64,000 nucleotides of DNA from Pseudomonas rhizosphaerae (lineage in GTDB: Bacteria > Pseudomonadota > Gammaproteobacteria > Pseudomonadales > Pseudomonadaceae), in assembly GCF_000761155.1 (NCBI RefSeq), contig NZ_CP009533.1:3047001-3111000 (forward strand), read 5' to 3'. Under the pieces are notes generated by a model. It had not been told where the DNA came from. It worked only from the letters and a program-made list of their open reading frames with translations, and ran no database searches. The translations under genes were made by a program, and so were the position numbers. This document shows, one piece after another, positions 1 through 7,782 of this stretch; within the stretch, counting starts at the first letter, position 1, and the number at the start of each line of letters is the position of its first letter.

Positions 1-342
1 ACGGGTGTTGCCCAGGGCCTGAGCCAGGGCAGGCACGCTGTCGTCCTTGAGGGTACAGATCACCTGGTTGTTGGCCGGCAAGCGAGCGCGGGTGATGCCT
101 TCGGCAACCATGCGCGCGTCACACAGGATGGGCGCGCCAGCCGCCAGGGCATCGCGCCCGGCCTTGCCGGCGCCGGGCGAGAAGCGCAGGTCCTGGACGA
201 CATCGACCATGCCACAGGCATGAATCACCCGCACGGCGAGTTTTTCCAGGTCGGCGGGGATCTGGTCCAGCTTCGCTTCAGCACGAATGATGGCGAAGGA
301 GTTGCGATAGATCTCCTGACCATCGCGGATGTAGTCAATCAT
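1..342 (-). CDS. cobH: precorrin-8X methylmutase CobH (C-terminal part outside window)
   Basis: Reading leftward from ATG at 342 the frame stays open to the window edge (114 codons) and begins MIDYIRDGQEIYRNSFAIIR, the typical start of CobH/CbiC. The enzyme moves the C11 methyl group to C12 of precorrin-8X, giving hydrogenobyrinate, in cytoplasmic vitamin B12 synthesis. Its start overlaps the end of cobG by 8 bases, so the two are translationally coupled. The distal part lies beyond the left edge. The family call is firm; nothing can be said of the C-terminus. Confidence 0.93.
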   Translation of the reverse strand, partial: MIDYIRDGQEIYRNSFAIIRAEAKLDQIPADLEKLAVRVIHACGMVDVVQDLRFSPGAGKAGRDALAAGAPILCDARMVAEGITRARLPANNQVICTLKDDSVPALAQALGNTR

Positions 343-1708
343 GGGTGTCGCTCCGTGAGCGGTCGCGCAGCAGGGCAGCGGCCGCATCCAGTGAAAGGTG
401 GCGCGCGGCCAGGGTCCCGAATCCGGGTGTTCCGGCGGCGCGCAGATACAGGTCGTAGTGGCCGGCGCTACTGGCCAGCAGGGTCGCTGGGGCGACATGG
501 GCGGCGGCGCATGAGCGTGGGCAGCCGCTGAAGTGGACGCTCAGTGGCGCCCGATCAGGCAACAGCGCGGCCAGGCGAACGGCATCCGCCTTGGTGTCGG
601 CCAAGCCCTTGGCACAGCCGCTGGCGCCCGTGCAGGCGATCATGGCGGCCAGTGGCTGTTGCGGACCGGTGATGAAGCCCAACTCGGCCAGGGCTTGGAG
701 CACCGGCTCGGGATCGCATAGATCAGGCAGCAGCAGGCCTTGCCATGGGGTCATGCGCAGGGTGCCGTTGCCGTGATCGCGAGCGAGCTGGGCGGCGCCG
801 CGCAGCATCACGGGAGTCAGCCGTCCCAAAGGGGCCAGGGTGCTGATGAAGCTCAGGCCTGGTTGGCGCTGTGGCTGGATGCCCAGTTTGAAAGCGGCCA
901 GCGGCTTGTCCAATGGTGCGGGGTCAACAGGCAGACCCAGGGTGCTCAGGAATGCTTGGGTGGCGTCCGCGCCGGCGAGCAGATCGCGCATTCGCGTATG
1001 TTCCGGGCGCGCCCGTTCGAGGAAGCGTTGCAGCACTGCCACCACCAGCGCATGGCCCTGGGCGAAGGGCACGGCGCCCACGGCAGGGTCGCTTCCGGGA
1101 CAGCCGGCCAGGCCGAACGCCCACATGCATTGCCCGTCGCGCTTGAAGGCAGACAGCCACAGGTCGTGGTGGTGGTCGAGCATCGCCAGGCGCTCGCCAC
1201 CGTGCAGTTGCACGGCGAACTTGGCCGACAACGCATGAAAGCGGGACTCGGTTTCCAGGCTGTGGATGATCTGCGCGGCCAGCGGACGGGTATCGACCAC
1301 CTGTTCGGGGTCGATGCCGGCACTAGGGCTGAGCATGACGTTGCGCACATCGTCGCCGGCCGCCTCCCGGGGACCCAGCCCGGCCTGCAGCAGGCAGTCG
1401 ATCAGCGACTGCTGACGGTCGCCGATACCGCGAATCTGCAAGTTGGCGCGGTTGGTTGCCTCGATCGTCCCCCCGGCGTACCGCTCGGCTGCCTCGGCCA
1501 CCGCATCGGCCTGCTCGGCGTGCAACTCGCCACCGGCCAGCTTGATGCGGCAGATGCCTCCGTCCAACGCCTGCACGATACGCAGCAACCCCGGACACGC
1601 CGAGGGGCGGACAACGTTCGAGGTCGTGTTCAAAGGGGCACCGGGCACACGCGAAAAACCACTGGCAAGGGTAAGGCGCGGTATTATGCCTGCTTTGGCC
1701 GAAGGCAT
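335..1708 (-). CDS. cobG: precorrin-3B synthase CobG
   Basis: This is a nitrite/sulfite-reductase-like protein with the CobG core beginning RPSACPGLLRI. Late in the protein the cysteines of C-T-G-A-S-G-C and C-P-R-S-C form the 4Fe-4S/siroheme-type cluster motif. CobG uses O2 to convert precorrin-3A to precorrin-3B, the aerobic ring-contraction priming step. The start is uncertain: ATG at 1708 gives 457 residues, but the conserved part begins only about 30 residues later and a TTG at 1633 would give 432. The later start would leave more room for divergent promoters, since only 42 bases separate 1708 from cobL. It is coupled to cobH downstream. I saw no cobalamin riboswitch in front of it. Confidence 0.9.
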   Translation of the reverse strand: MPSAKAGIIPRLTLASGFSRVPGAPLNTTSNVVRPSACPGLLRIVQALDGGICRIKLAGGELHAEQADAVAEAAERYAGGTIEATNRANLQIRGIGDRQQSLIDCLLQAGLGPREAAGDDVRNVMLSPSAGIDPEQVVDTRPLAAQIIHSLETESRFHALSAKFAVQLHGGERLAMLDHHHDLWLSAFKRDGQCMWAFGLAGCPGSDPAVGAVPFAQGHALVVAVLQRFLERARPEHTRMRDLLAGADATQAFLSTLGLPVDPAPLDKPLAAFKLGIQPQRQPGLSFISTLAPLGRLTPVMLRGAAQLARDHGNGTLRMTPWQGLLLPDLCDPEPVLQALAELGFITGPQQPLAAMIACTGASGCAKGLADTKADAVRLAALLPDRAPLSVHFSGCPRSCAAAHVAPATLLASSAGHYDLYLRAAGTPGFGTLAARHLSLDAAAALLRDRSRSDTHD

Positions 1709-1750
1709 GAAAAGTCTGCCCGTCGGAATAGTTTTGTATGAGGAATATTC

Positions 1751-2959
1751 ATGTCGGCCTGGCTGACCCTGGTAGGTATCGGTGAAGACGGTTTTGCAGG
1801 ACTGGGCAAGCAGGCGCGCCGGGCGCTGTTGAGTGCCCGGCGCATCGTCGGCAGCCCGCGCCAGCTCGAATTGCTGCCGCGCTGCATCGTCGGTACCCGG
1901 GTCGCCTGGCCCAGTCCGTTCAGCCTCGATGCCGTGCTGGCCGAGCCTGGCGATGCAGTCTGCGTGCTGGCCAGCGGTGATCCGATGCTCTATGGCGTCG
2001 GCGCCAGCCTGGCGCGGCAGATTCCGGCAGCGCAGATGCACGTGTTGCCCTCGCCGTCCTCCTACTCACTGGCGGCGGCCCGCCTGGGCTGGCCACTGCA
2101 AGACGTGGTGACCCTGTCGGTAGTCGCCCGCCCGGTGGCGGCGCTGGCCGCGCATCTGTACAGCGGCCAGCGCCTGCTGGTCTTGAGCAACGACGGCAGC
2201 AGCCCGCAGGCCGTTGCACAGTTACTGTGCGAGCGCGGCTTCGGCCCTAGCCGCATGACGGTACTCGAACACCTGGGCGGGCCCAGGGAGCGGCGCATCG
2301 ATGGGGGCGCAACCGACGACTTTGCCGACATCGCCGCGCTGAACCTCATCGCCATCGACTGCCAGGCCAGCCCGGACGCCCCGCGTCTGTCCCCGCTGGC
2401 CGGCCTGCCCGACAGTGCCTTTCGCCACGATGGCCAACTGACCAAGCGCGACATCCGCGCGGTAACCCTGGCACGCCTGGCCCCCCAGCCAGACGAGCTG
2501 CTGTGGGACGTCGGCGCCGGGTGTGGCTCGATCGGCATCGAGTGGATGCGGGCCCACCCCAGTTGCCGAGCCATCGCGGTCGAGTCCGACGAAGGCCGTC
2601 AGGCCTTGATCGAACATAATCGTGACGCCCTGGGTGTGCCCGGCCTGCAACTGGTGCGCGGGCGGGCGCCGGATGCGCTTGCCGGTTTGCCCGCACCCGA
2701 CGCCATCTTCATCGGCGGTGGCGTTACCCGCGAAAACGTCCTCGCCGATTGTTGGGCAGCGCTCAAACCCGGCGGTCGCCTGGTGGCCAACGCGGTCACC
2801 CTGCAGAGCGAACTGGCCCTGGTGCAATGGCGCGAGTGCCACGGTGGCGAACTGACCCGGCTGCACATTGCCCAGGCGGCCCCGCTGGGCGAGTTCGACA
2901 CCTGGCGCCAGGCGTTGCCGATCACCCTGCTCGACACGGTCAAGCCCTTCGATGCGTGA
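1751..2959 (+). CDS. cobL: bifunctional precorrin-6Y C5,15-methyltransferase CobL (CbiE-CbiT fusion)
   Basis: The 402-residue protein begins [14 protein letters not shown], the tetrapyrrole-methylase (CbiE-like) domain with the glycine-rich stretch [12 protein letters not shown]. From about residue 215 it continues into a CbiT-like Rossmann methyltransferase with [13 protein letters not shown] binding S-adenosylmethionine. It methylates C5 and C15 and decarboxylates the C12 acetate chain of precorrin-6B. AGGA lies a few bases before the ATG. It starts a rightward operon with cbiD and cobK, divergent from cobG-cobH, and its stop overlaps the cbiD start by 8 bases. Length matches the fused form. 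Confidence 0.94.
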   Translation: MSAWLTLVGIGEDGFAGLGKQARRALLSARRIVGSPRQLELLPRCIVGTRVAWPSPFSLDAVLAEPGDAVCVLASGDPMLYGVGASLARQIPAAQMHVLPSPSSYSLAAARLGWPLQDVVTLSVVARPVAALAAHLYSGQRLLVLSNDGSSPQAVAQLLCERGFGPSRMTVLEHLGGPRERRIDGGATDDFADIAALNLIAIDCQASPDAPRLSPLAGLPDSAFRHDGQLTKRDIRAVTLARLAPQPDELLWDVGAGCGSIGIEWMRAHPSCRAIAVESDEGRQALIEHNRDALGVPGLQLVRGRAPDALAGLPAPDAIFIGGGVTRENVLADCWAALKPGGRLVANAVTLQSELALVQWRECHGGELTRLHIAQAAPLGEFDTWRQALPITLLDTVKPFDA

Positions 2960-4049
2960 AGAAACGGCGGAGCAACCGGCCCCGCTGCGCAGCGGCCTGA
3001 CCACCGGCAGCTGCGCCACGGCCACCAGCCTGGCCGCCGCCCGGCTGTTGCTGGGCGGTGGTGCCAGCGATGCGGTGCATATCGTGCTGCCCAAGGGCAA
3101 GCAGGTATCGATGCGCCTGGAGTTCTGCCGATTGAATGCCGACGGCGCCGAAGCCGGCACCCTCAAGGACGGCGGCGATGACCCGGATGTGACCCACGGC
3201 GCGCTGTTGCACACCCAGGTCCGCCTGCTGGATACGCCCGGCATCCGCTTCCTGGCCGGCGACGGCGTGGGCACTGTCACCCGCCCGGGGCTGGTGTTGG
3301 GCGTCGGCGAGCCGGCCATCAACCCGGTCCCTCGGCGCATGATCAGCGAACACTTGGCCCAGTTGGCCGAAGAGCATCGCTACGGCGGCGGCTTCGAGGT
3401 CACTGTCAACGTCGAGAACGGTGCCAGCCTGGCGCTCAAGACCATGAACCCGCGGCTGGGCATCCTCGGCGGGCTGTCGATCCTGGGCACCAGCGGCATC
3501 GTTCGGCCATTTTCATGCGCAGCCTATATCGCCTCCATTCATCAAGGCATCGATGTGGCGACCACCAACGGCTACCGGCACATCGCCGCCTGCACCGGCA
3601 ATGCCAGCGAGGACACCATGCGCCAGGTCTACGCGCTGCCCGAGATTGCCTTGATCGAGATGGGCGACTTCGTTGGTGCGGTGCTCAAGCACGTGCGCAA
3701 GGTGCCGCTGGACAAGCTCAGCCTGTGCGGCGGTTTCGGCAAGATCAGCAAGCTGGCAGCCGGGCACATGGACCTGCACAGTCGTCATTCGAGCATCGAT
3801 CTGGTGCAGCTGGCAGGTTGGGCGAGCGACGTCGGCGCAGGGAGTGATCTGCAAGCGCGGATTCGCGAGGCCAACACCAGCCAGCAAGCCTTGGCCCTGG
3901 CCCATGCCGAGGGCGTGAGGCTGGGCGATGAAGTCTGTCGCCATGCCTGGCGGTTCGCCCGCAGCGTGGTGCAGGATCGGGTTCAGGTAGAAGTGTTCGC
4001 CATCGACCGCCAGGGCGGCATCGTCGGACAGGCGGGGGGCACTCCATGA
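2952..4049 (+). CDS. cbiD: cobalt-precorrin-5B (C1)-methyltransferase CbiD
   Basis: This 365-residue protein begins [20 protein letters not shown]; the [11 protein letters not shown] signature is diagnostic of CbiD. Further family segments are [12 protein letters not shown] near residue 75 and [20 protein letters not shown] near residue 200. CbiD methylates C1 of the corrin ring. The ATG at 2952 lies inside the end of cobL, and the open frame upstream of it is not conserved sequence. The stop overlaps the cobK start (ATGA). CbiD belongs to the cobalt-early pathway, yet here it sits with the O2-dependent CobG, presumably in place of CobF; that pairing is known in pseudomonads. Confidence 0.93.
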   Translation: MREETAEQPAPLRSGLTTGSCATATSLAAARLLLGGGASDAVHIVLPKGKQVSMRLEFCRLNADGAEAGTLKDGGDDPDVTHGALLHTQVRLLDTPGIRFLAGDGVGTVTRPGLVLGVGEPAINPVPRRMISEHLAQLAEEHRYGGGFEVTVNVENGASLALKTMNPRLGILGGLSILGTSGIVRPFSCAAYIASIHQGIDVATTNGYRHIAACTGNASEDTMRQVYALPEIALIEMGDFVGAVLKHVRKVPLDKLSLCGGFGKISKLAAGHMDLHSRHSSIDLVQLAGWASDVGAGSDLQARIREANTSQQALALAHAEGVRLGDEVCRHAWRFARSVVQDRVQVEVFAIDRQGGIVGQAGGTP

Positions 4050-4777
4050 AGCGCATCCTGCTGCTGGGTGGCGTAACCGAAGCCTTGGCGATCGCTCGGA
4101 CCTTTAGCCCGGAGCACGTCTACAGCCTGGCCGGCGTGGGTCGCGTGCCCACTGACCTGCGCTGTCAGGTGCGCGTCGGCGGGTATGGCGGGGCCGAAGG
4201 GCTGGCGGCGTATATCCGCACTGAAGGTATTACGCTGCTGGTTGACGCGACTCATCCCTACGCAGCGCAGATCAGCGCCAATGCGGCGAAGGCGGCTGGC
4301 CTGGCGGGCATCGAGTGCTGGGCGTTGCGACGTCCGGCCTGGCAGCCGCAGGCCGGTGACGATTGGAGAGAGGTGGCCGACTGGGCCGAACTGGTGCAGG
4401 CACTGACGCCGTTCCGGCGACCGCTGTTAACCCTGGGTCGCGAGCCATTGCAACACTTGCAGGAGATTCCGCCGCATCAGCACTGGACCCTGCGTGCGCT
4501 GGACCCCTACCCCGGCACGGAGCGCTGCGAGGTGATCGGCGCCCGCGGCCCCTTCCGCCTCGACGACGAACGCGCCCTGTTCGCCCAGCGCAGCATCGAT
4601 GTGCTGATCAGCAAGAACAGCGGCAGTGGCGCTACCGAGCCCAAGTTGCAGGTGGCGCGGGAGTTGCGGATTCCAGTGCTGGTGCTCAAGCGCCCGACCC
4701 TGCCAAAGGTGGATCGCACCTTCATGGATGCAGCAACGCTGTTGGCGCAGATGAATCAGATCGCGGTGTTTTTGTAG
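4046..4777 (+). CDS. cobK: precorrin-6A reductase CobK/CbiJ
   Basis: The 243-residue protein begins [18 protein letters not shown], the nucleotide-binding start of CobK/CbiJ. It carries [17 protein letters not shown] near residue 65 and ends with [19 protein letters not shown], both family signatures. It reduces precorrin-6A to precorrin-6B with NADPH. ATG at 4046 overlaps the cbiD stop by four bases. The stop codon TAG at 4775-4777 is itself part of the first palindromic repeat of the following REP pair, so the operon ends directly in a hairpin. Confidence 0.93.
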   Translation: MKRILLLGGVTEALAIARTFSPEHVYSLAGVGRVPTDLRCQVRVGGYGGAEGLAAYIRTEGITLLVDATHPYAAQISANAAKAAGLAGIECWALRRPAWQPQAGDDWREVADWAELVQALTPFRRPLLTLGREPLQHLQEIPPHQHWTLRALDPYPGTERCEVIGARGPFRLDDERALFAQRSIDVLISKNSGSGATEPKLQVARELRIPVLVLKRPTLPKVDRTFMDAATLLAQMNQIAVFL

Positions 4778-4860
4778 CAGCGGCGCAAGCCGCGTCCGGG
4801 TCGCGCGCGGTGGATCAGATTTATCACGTGTGCCGCCGACGCGGCTTGCGCCGCTGCTAC
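4774..4860. repeat. inverted pair of REP elements (family A) after cobK
   Basis: Two copies of the family A repeat GTAGCAGCGGCGCAAGCCGC stand head to head with about 40 bases between them, so a transcript can fold into one large hairpin. The left copy includes the cobK stop codon. It may act as terminator or RNA stabiliser for the cob operon. The same family recurs at 7353-7550 and 27936-28040. Confidence 0.85.
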
Positions 4861-4890
4861 AATGGCGGCTTTCGTGCCGGGGTGTCTGCG

Positions 4891-5373
4891 ATGAAAAGGT
4901 TCTGGTGTGCTTGTGTGCTCATGCTGCTAGCTGTCGCCGCGCAGGGCGAGGTTCGTCAATACAAGGCCGGCGACCTGCTGATCGTCGAGCCCTGGGCGCA
5001 GGAACTGCCGCCCAATGCGCCCACCGTTGCGGTGTATTTCGAATTGCGCAACCGCGGACTGGACAACGACACCCTGACCAGCGTCGACACGCCAATCGCC
5101 GGTGACGCGCAACTGCACCAGCACATCAGCCAGGACGGCATGATGAAGATGCAGCAGGTTCAGGGCGTGACCATTCCGGCCAGTGGCCACGCAGTGTTCG
5201 CGCCCATGGCATTTCACGTGATGCTGCTGGACCTCAAGCTGAGCAGTCCCTTGCAGGCGGGCCAGCATTTCCCGCTGACGCTGCATTTCGCCAAGGCGGG
5301 TGATTTCGTGGTCGAGGTGCAGGTGCTCACCCAGGCGCCGGTGCAGGACGATGCCGGCGAGCACGCGCATTGA
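4891..5373 (+). CDS. periplasmic copper chaperone PCu(A)C family protein
   Basis: The 160-residue protein has a signal peptide (MKRFWCACVLMLLAVAAQGE) and then the PCu(A)C fold. The copper motif is visible as LHQHISQDGMMKMQQV followed by APMAFHVMLLDL, that is, H and M ligands before and after a conserved stretch. The family passes Cu(I) in the periplasm, often to cytochrome oxidase or in copper uptake. ATG at 4891 was chosen because the signal peptide starts there; the longer open frame upstream is shadow. The DUF2946 and PepSY genes follow, a typical copper cluster. Confidence 0.88.
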   Translation: MKRFWCACVLMLLAVAAQGEVRQYKAGDLLIVEPWAQELPPNAPTVAVYFELRNRGLDNDTLTSVDTPIAGDAQLHQHISQDGMMKMQQVQGVTIPASGHAVFAPMAFHVMLLDLKLSSPLQAGQHFPLTLHFAKAGDFVVEVQVLTQAPVQDDAGEHAH

Positions 5374-5377
5374 CCCG

Positions 5378-5809
5378 ATGAGCCGCCCGAGCGCCAGGCG
5401 CCCTTCTTCTCGGCCGTTTGCCCAGGCCCGCGCCAGCTGGATCAGCCTCTTCGCAGTGCTGATGATGTTCATCGGCCCGTTGATTTCCCAGTCGATGCCG
5501 ATGGACCACACGCGGTCCGGCATGGCCATGGACAACGCCATGTCCGGCATGGATCACGCGGCCCATGGCGAACATCATGGCAGCGGTGCGGGCAGTGGGT
5601 CGGGCAGCGGGGAACTGCATGCCCTGATGGAGAAATGCGGTTACTGCAGCTTGTTCTTCCACTGCCCGGCGCTGCCTCAGGCGTTGGGTATCGCGGGCGC
5701 GACTTCGCAGCGTCCGCACAGTGCCTTCGTTGCCCGGCCTCGCGAGGGGCATGCGACTCAGGCCGTGTTTCCCGGTGCGCGCACGCGTGCGCCACCCTCA
5801 ATGGTTTGA
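5378..5809 (+). CDS. DUF2946 family protein, Met/His-rich
   Basis: This 143-residue protein starts 4 bases after the chaperone stop. It has one hydrophobic segment near residues 20-40 (WISLFAVLMMFIGPLIS), a Met/His-rich stretch (MDHTRSGMAMDNAMSGMDHA, then HGEHHG) and the DUF2946 signature CGYCSLFFHCP. The clustered M, H and C residues suggest metal, probably copper, binding at the membrane. DUF2946 genes usually stand beside copper TonB receptors and PCu(A)C chaperones. The biochemical role is unknown. The C-terminal half is low in recognisable features. Confidence 0.78.
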   Translation: MSRPSARRPSSRPFAQARASWISLFAVLMMFIGPLISQSMPMDHTRSGMAMDNAMSGMDHAAHGEHHGSGAGSGSGSGELHALMEKCGYCSLFFHCPALPQALGIAGATSQRPHSAFVARPREGHATQAVFPGARTRAPPSMV

Positions 5810-5962
5810 TCGTCGAATCCGAATGACTGTGAGTTGATGCGGTGTCTGCGCAGGCCTATTCGCGGGTAGAGGACTTGCCGTCCGCCCCGCTCCCACAGGT
5901 CGGCATTGGCATCGCGCACGTCAACGTTGAACACAACGATACCGTTGGAACACCTTTCATCT

Positions 5963-7324
5963 ATGAAAACCTCTTTCTACAACCTTGCCTGGCGTTGGCA
6001 TTTCTACGCCGGGCTGTTCGTCGCGCCGTTCATGATCCTGCTGGCGCTGACCGGGATCATCTACCTGTTCAAACCGCAACTGGACCCGTGGATGTACCGC
6101 GATCTGCTGGTGGTGCCGGTGGCCGAGCAGCGCCTGAGCGCCGATGAGCTGCTGTTGCGCACGCACAATGCCTACCCGCGTGGCGTCATCGGCCAGTACC
6201 TGCCACCCAGCACTGCCGAGCGCAGCAGCCAGTTCGTGGTGCATGCCGATGGCCGCGAGCTGAATGTGTTCGTCAATCCCTACACCGGCGAACTGCTGGG
6301 TGAGCAGGATGCCAAATGGAACCTGCAAGCCGTGGCCAGGGCGCTGCACGGCGAGCTGATGGTCGGCACCGTCGGCGACCGCCTGGTGGAGCTGGCCGCT
6401 GGCTGGGGCATCGTGCTGGTGATGTCCGGCCTGTACCTGTGGTGGCCGCGCGGCACCGCAGGCAGCGGCGTGCTCTGGCCGCGCTGGCGCAGCCGCGGCC
6501 GCGCGCTGTGGCGCGATATTCATGCGGTCGTCGGTTTCTGGGGCGCGGCGTTGTTGCTGGTCATGCTGCTCAGCGGCATGACCTGGACCGGGTTCTGGGG
6601 CAAGCAGTACGCCGAAGTGTGGAACCGCTTCCCCGACGCCATGTGGAACGCCATGCCCAAGTCCGACGAGCAGGCCGGCACGCTCAACCAGGCCCACCGC
6701 CAGACCGTGCCCTGGGCCATGGAAAACACGCCCATGCCTCAGTCCTCTGGCGCACATGCCGAACACATGGGGCATGGCGGGCACATGCAGATGCCGGCGG
6801 CGCCGTTGGTCAGCCTGCAAAGCGTTGTCGACACGGCAACCCGGCTGCAGGTGGAACCTGGCTACAGCATCACCCTGCCCACCACGGCAAGCGGTGTGTT
6901 CACCGTGGCGGTATTCGCCGACGATCCGCGCAACGACGCGACGGTGCATATCGATCAGTACAGTGGGCAGGTGCTGGCCGATGTGCGCTGGGAGCATTAC
7001 GGCCTGGTTGCCCGCGCGACCGAAACCGGGGTGATGCTGCATGAAGGCAAGATGTTCGGGCCGGTCAATCAGATCATCGTGCTGCTGGTGTGCCTGATGA
7101 TCCTGCTCAGTTCGGTCAGCGGGCTGGTGATCTGGTGGAAACGCCGGCCCCAGGGCAAGCTCGGTGTGCCGCCGCTGCGCCATGACTTGCCGCGCTGGAG
7201 GGTGGCGGTCGGGGTGATGGTTGCAGTGGGGGTGGCGTTTCCGTTGGTGGGCGTTTCACTGCTGTTGATCTGGGCGGTGGACCAGGTGTTGGTTCGCCTG
7301 CGGCCGCCGATCGAAGCGATCTGA
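5963..7324 (+). CDS. PepSY-associated TM helix domain protein (putative reductase/copper or iron assimilation)
   Basis: The 453-residue inner-membrane protein begins MKTSFYNLAWRWHFYAGLFV, the first of four or more membrane segments of the PepSY_TM family. Its helices carry conserved His residues (RWHFYAGL, DIHAVVGFWGA), and two periplasmic PepSY-like regions are present. A His/Met-rich insertion, GAHAEHMGHGGHMQMP at about residues 260-275, fits copper handling. Such proteins often accompany TonB siderophore or metal receptors. ATG at 5963 was preferred to the upstream in-frame ATG because the conserved start lies there. No receptor gene is found nearby. Confidence 0.85.
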   Translation: MKTSFYNLAWRWHFYAGLFVAPFMILLALTGIIYLFKPQLDPWMYRDLLVVPVAEQRLSADELLLRTHNAYPRGVIGQYLPPSTAERSSQFVVHADGRELNVFVNPYTGELLGEQDAKWNLQAVARALHGELMVGTVGDRLVELAAGWGIVLVMSGLYLWWPRGTAGSGVLWPRWRSRGRALWRDIHAVVGFWGAALLLVMLLSGMTWTGFWGKQYAEVWNRFPDAMWNAMPKSDEQAGTLNQAHRQTVPWAMENTPMPQSSGAHAEHMGHGGHMQMPAAPLVSLQSVVDTATRLQVEPGYSITLPTTASGVFTVAVFADDPRNDATVHIDQYSGQVLADVRWEHYGLVARATETGVMLHEGKMFGPVNQIIVLLVCLMILLSSVSGLVIWWKRRPQGKLGVPPLRHDLPRWRVAVGVMVAVGVAFPLVGVSLLLIWAVDQVLVRLRPPIEAI

Positions 7325-7352
7325 GTCATCCTGCTGGATCTGCGGTGCTACC

Positions 7353-7550
7353 GGACGCGGCTCGCGCCGCTGCTACAGGGAACCTCAGTGCCCCCCATAG
7401 CAGCGGCGCAAGCCGCGTCAGCGGTGCACACGGTCCCCGTAGCAGCGGTGCAAGCCGCGTCAGCGGTGCACACGGTCTCTGTAGCAGCGGCGCAAGCCGC
7501 GTCCAGCGGTACACCCAATCCCCGTAGCAGCGGCGCGAGCCGCGTCGGCG
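7353..7550. repeat. tandem array of family A REP elements
   Basis: Four direct copies of TAGCAGCGGCGCAAGCCGCG begin at 7398, 7440, 7482 and 7525, a period of 42, 42 and 43 bases. They are preceded by one copy in opposite orientation at 7353-7376. The second copy has a single change (GGTGC for GGCGC) and the fourth GCGAG for GCAAG. The first two spacers share the text TCAGCGGTGCACACGGT, so whole units were duplicated. Likely spread by REP-associated transposition and local duplication. Confidence 0.88.
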
Positions 7551-7632
7551 GGCGGCGCAGCGCGTCGTTCGGCTGGGGATGAAATCCGGCGCACCAATAC
7601 CTTCCACTGAAACGCACCACCCCTCGCATCGA

Positions 7633-7647
7633 GCACCAACGCGGTGC
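7633..7647. promoter_or_regulatory. NtrC-type binding site upstream of urtA
   Basis: The sequence GCACCAACGCGGTGC is a perfect GCACC-N5-GGTGC palindrome, matching the enterobacterial NtrC consensus. It lies about 58 bases upstream of the GG of the sigma-54 promoter, a suitable place for an enhancer. A half site GCACC is also seen near 7590. This fits urea uptake genes being induced on nitrogen limitation; binding is inferred. Confidence 0.72.
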
Positions 7648-7704
7648 GACCGATATTCGTCCAAGCCCCCCCCTCGCCCCCTATCCCGCACCTGCGCGCA
7701 CTCC

Positions 7705-7719
7705 GGCACACCCCTTGCA
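7705..7719 (+). promoter_or_regulatory. sigma-54 (RpoN) promoter of urtA
   Basis: GGCACACCCCTTGCA has the GG and GC dinucleotides with exactly ten bases between them and the flanking CAC and TTGCA of the -24/-12 consensus. The urtA ATG lies 64 bases downstream. Together with the NtrC-type palindrome it indicates nitrogen control of the urt genes. Confidence 0.78.
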
Positions 7720-7782
7720 AAGCTCCGCTGAGAAGTCCCCATCTGCCTCACTAAAAAAACATTCGTACATGGAGATTGCACA

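Larger units (their letters stand above)
7325..7782. other. intergenic region: REP array then urtA regulatory region
   Basis: These 458 bases hold no credible gene. The first part is a REP array (one inverted copy at 7353-7376, then four direct copies to 7550). The second part, 7551-7782, carries an NtrC-type palindrome and a sigma-54 promoter for urtA, listed separately. Confidence 0.85.

Noticed and set aside
740..1741. Long rightward open frame opposite cobG
   Set aside because: It is the antisense shadow of a conserved gene, with no ribosome site and no family likeness.
1634..1750. Cobalamin riboswitch between cobG and cobL
   Set aside because: No B12-box-like sequence is visible and the gap is too short for the aptamer.
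7398..7550. Evenly spaced repeats as a possible CRISPR array
   Set aside because: The repeats are GC-rich palindromic REP elements; the spacers are themselves similar and no cas genes are present.
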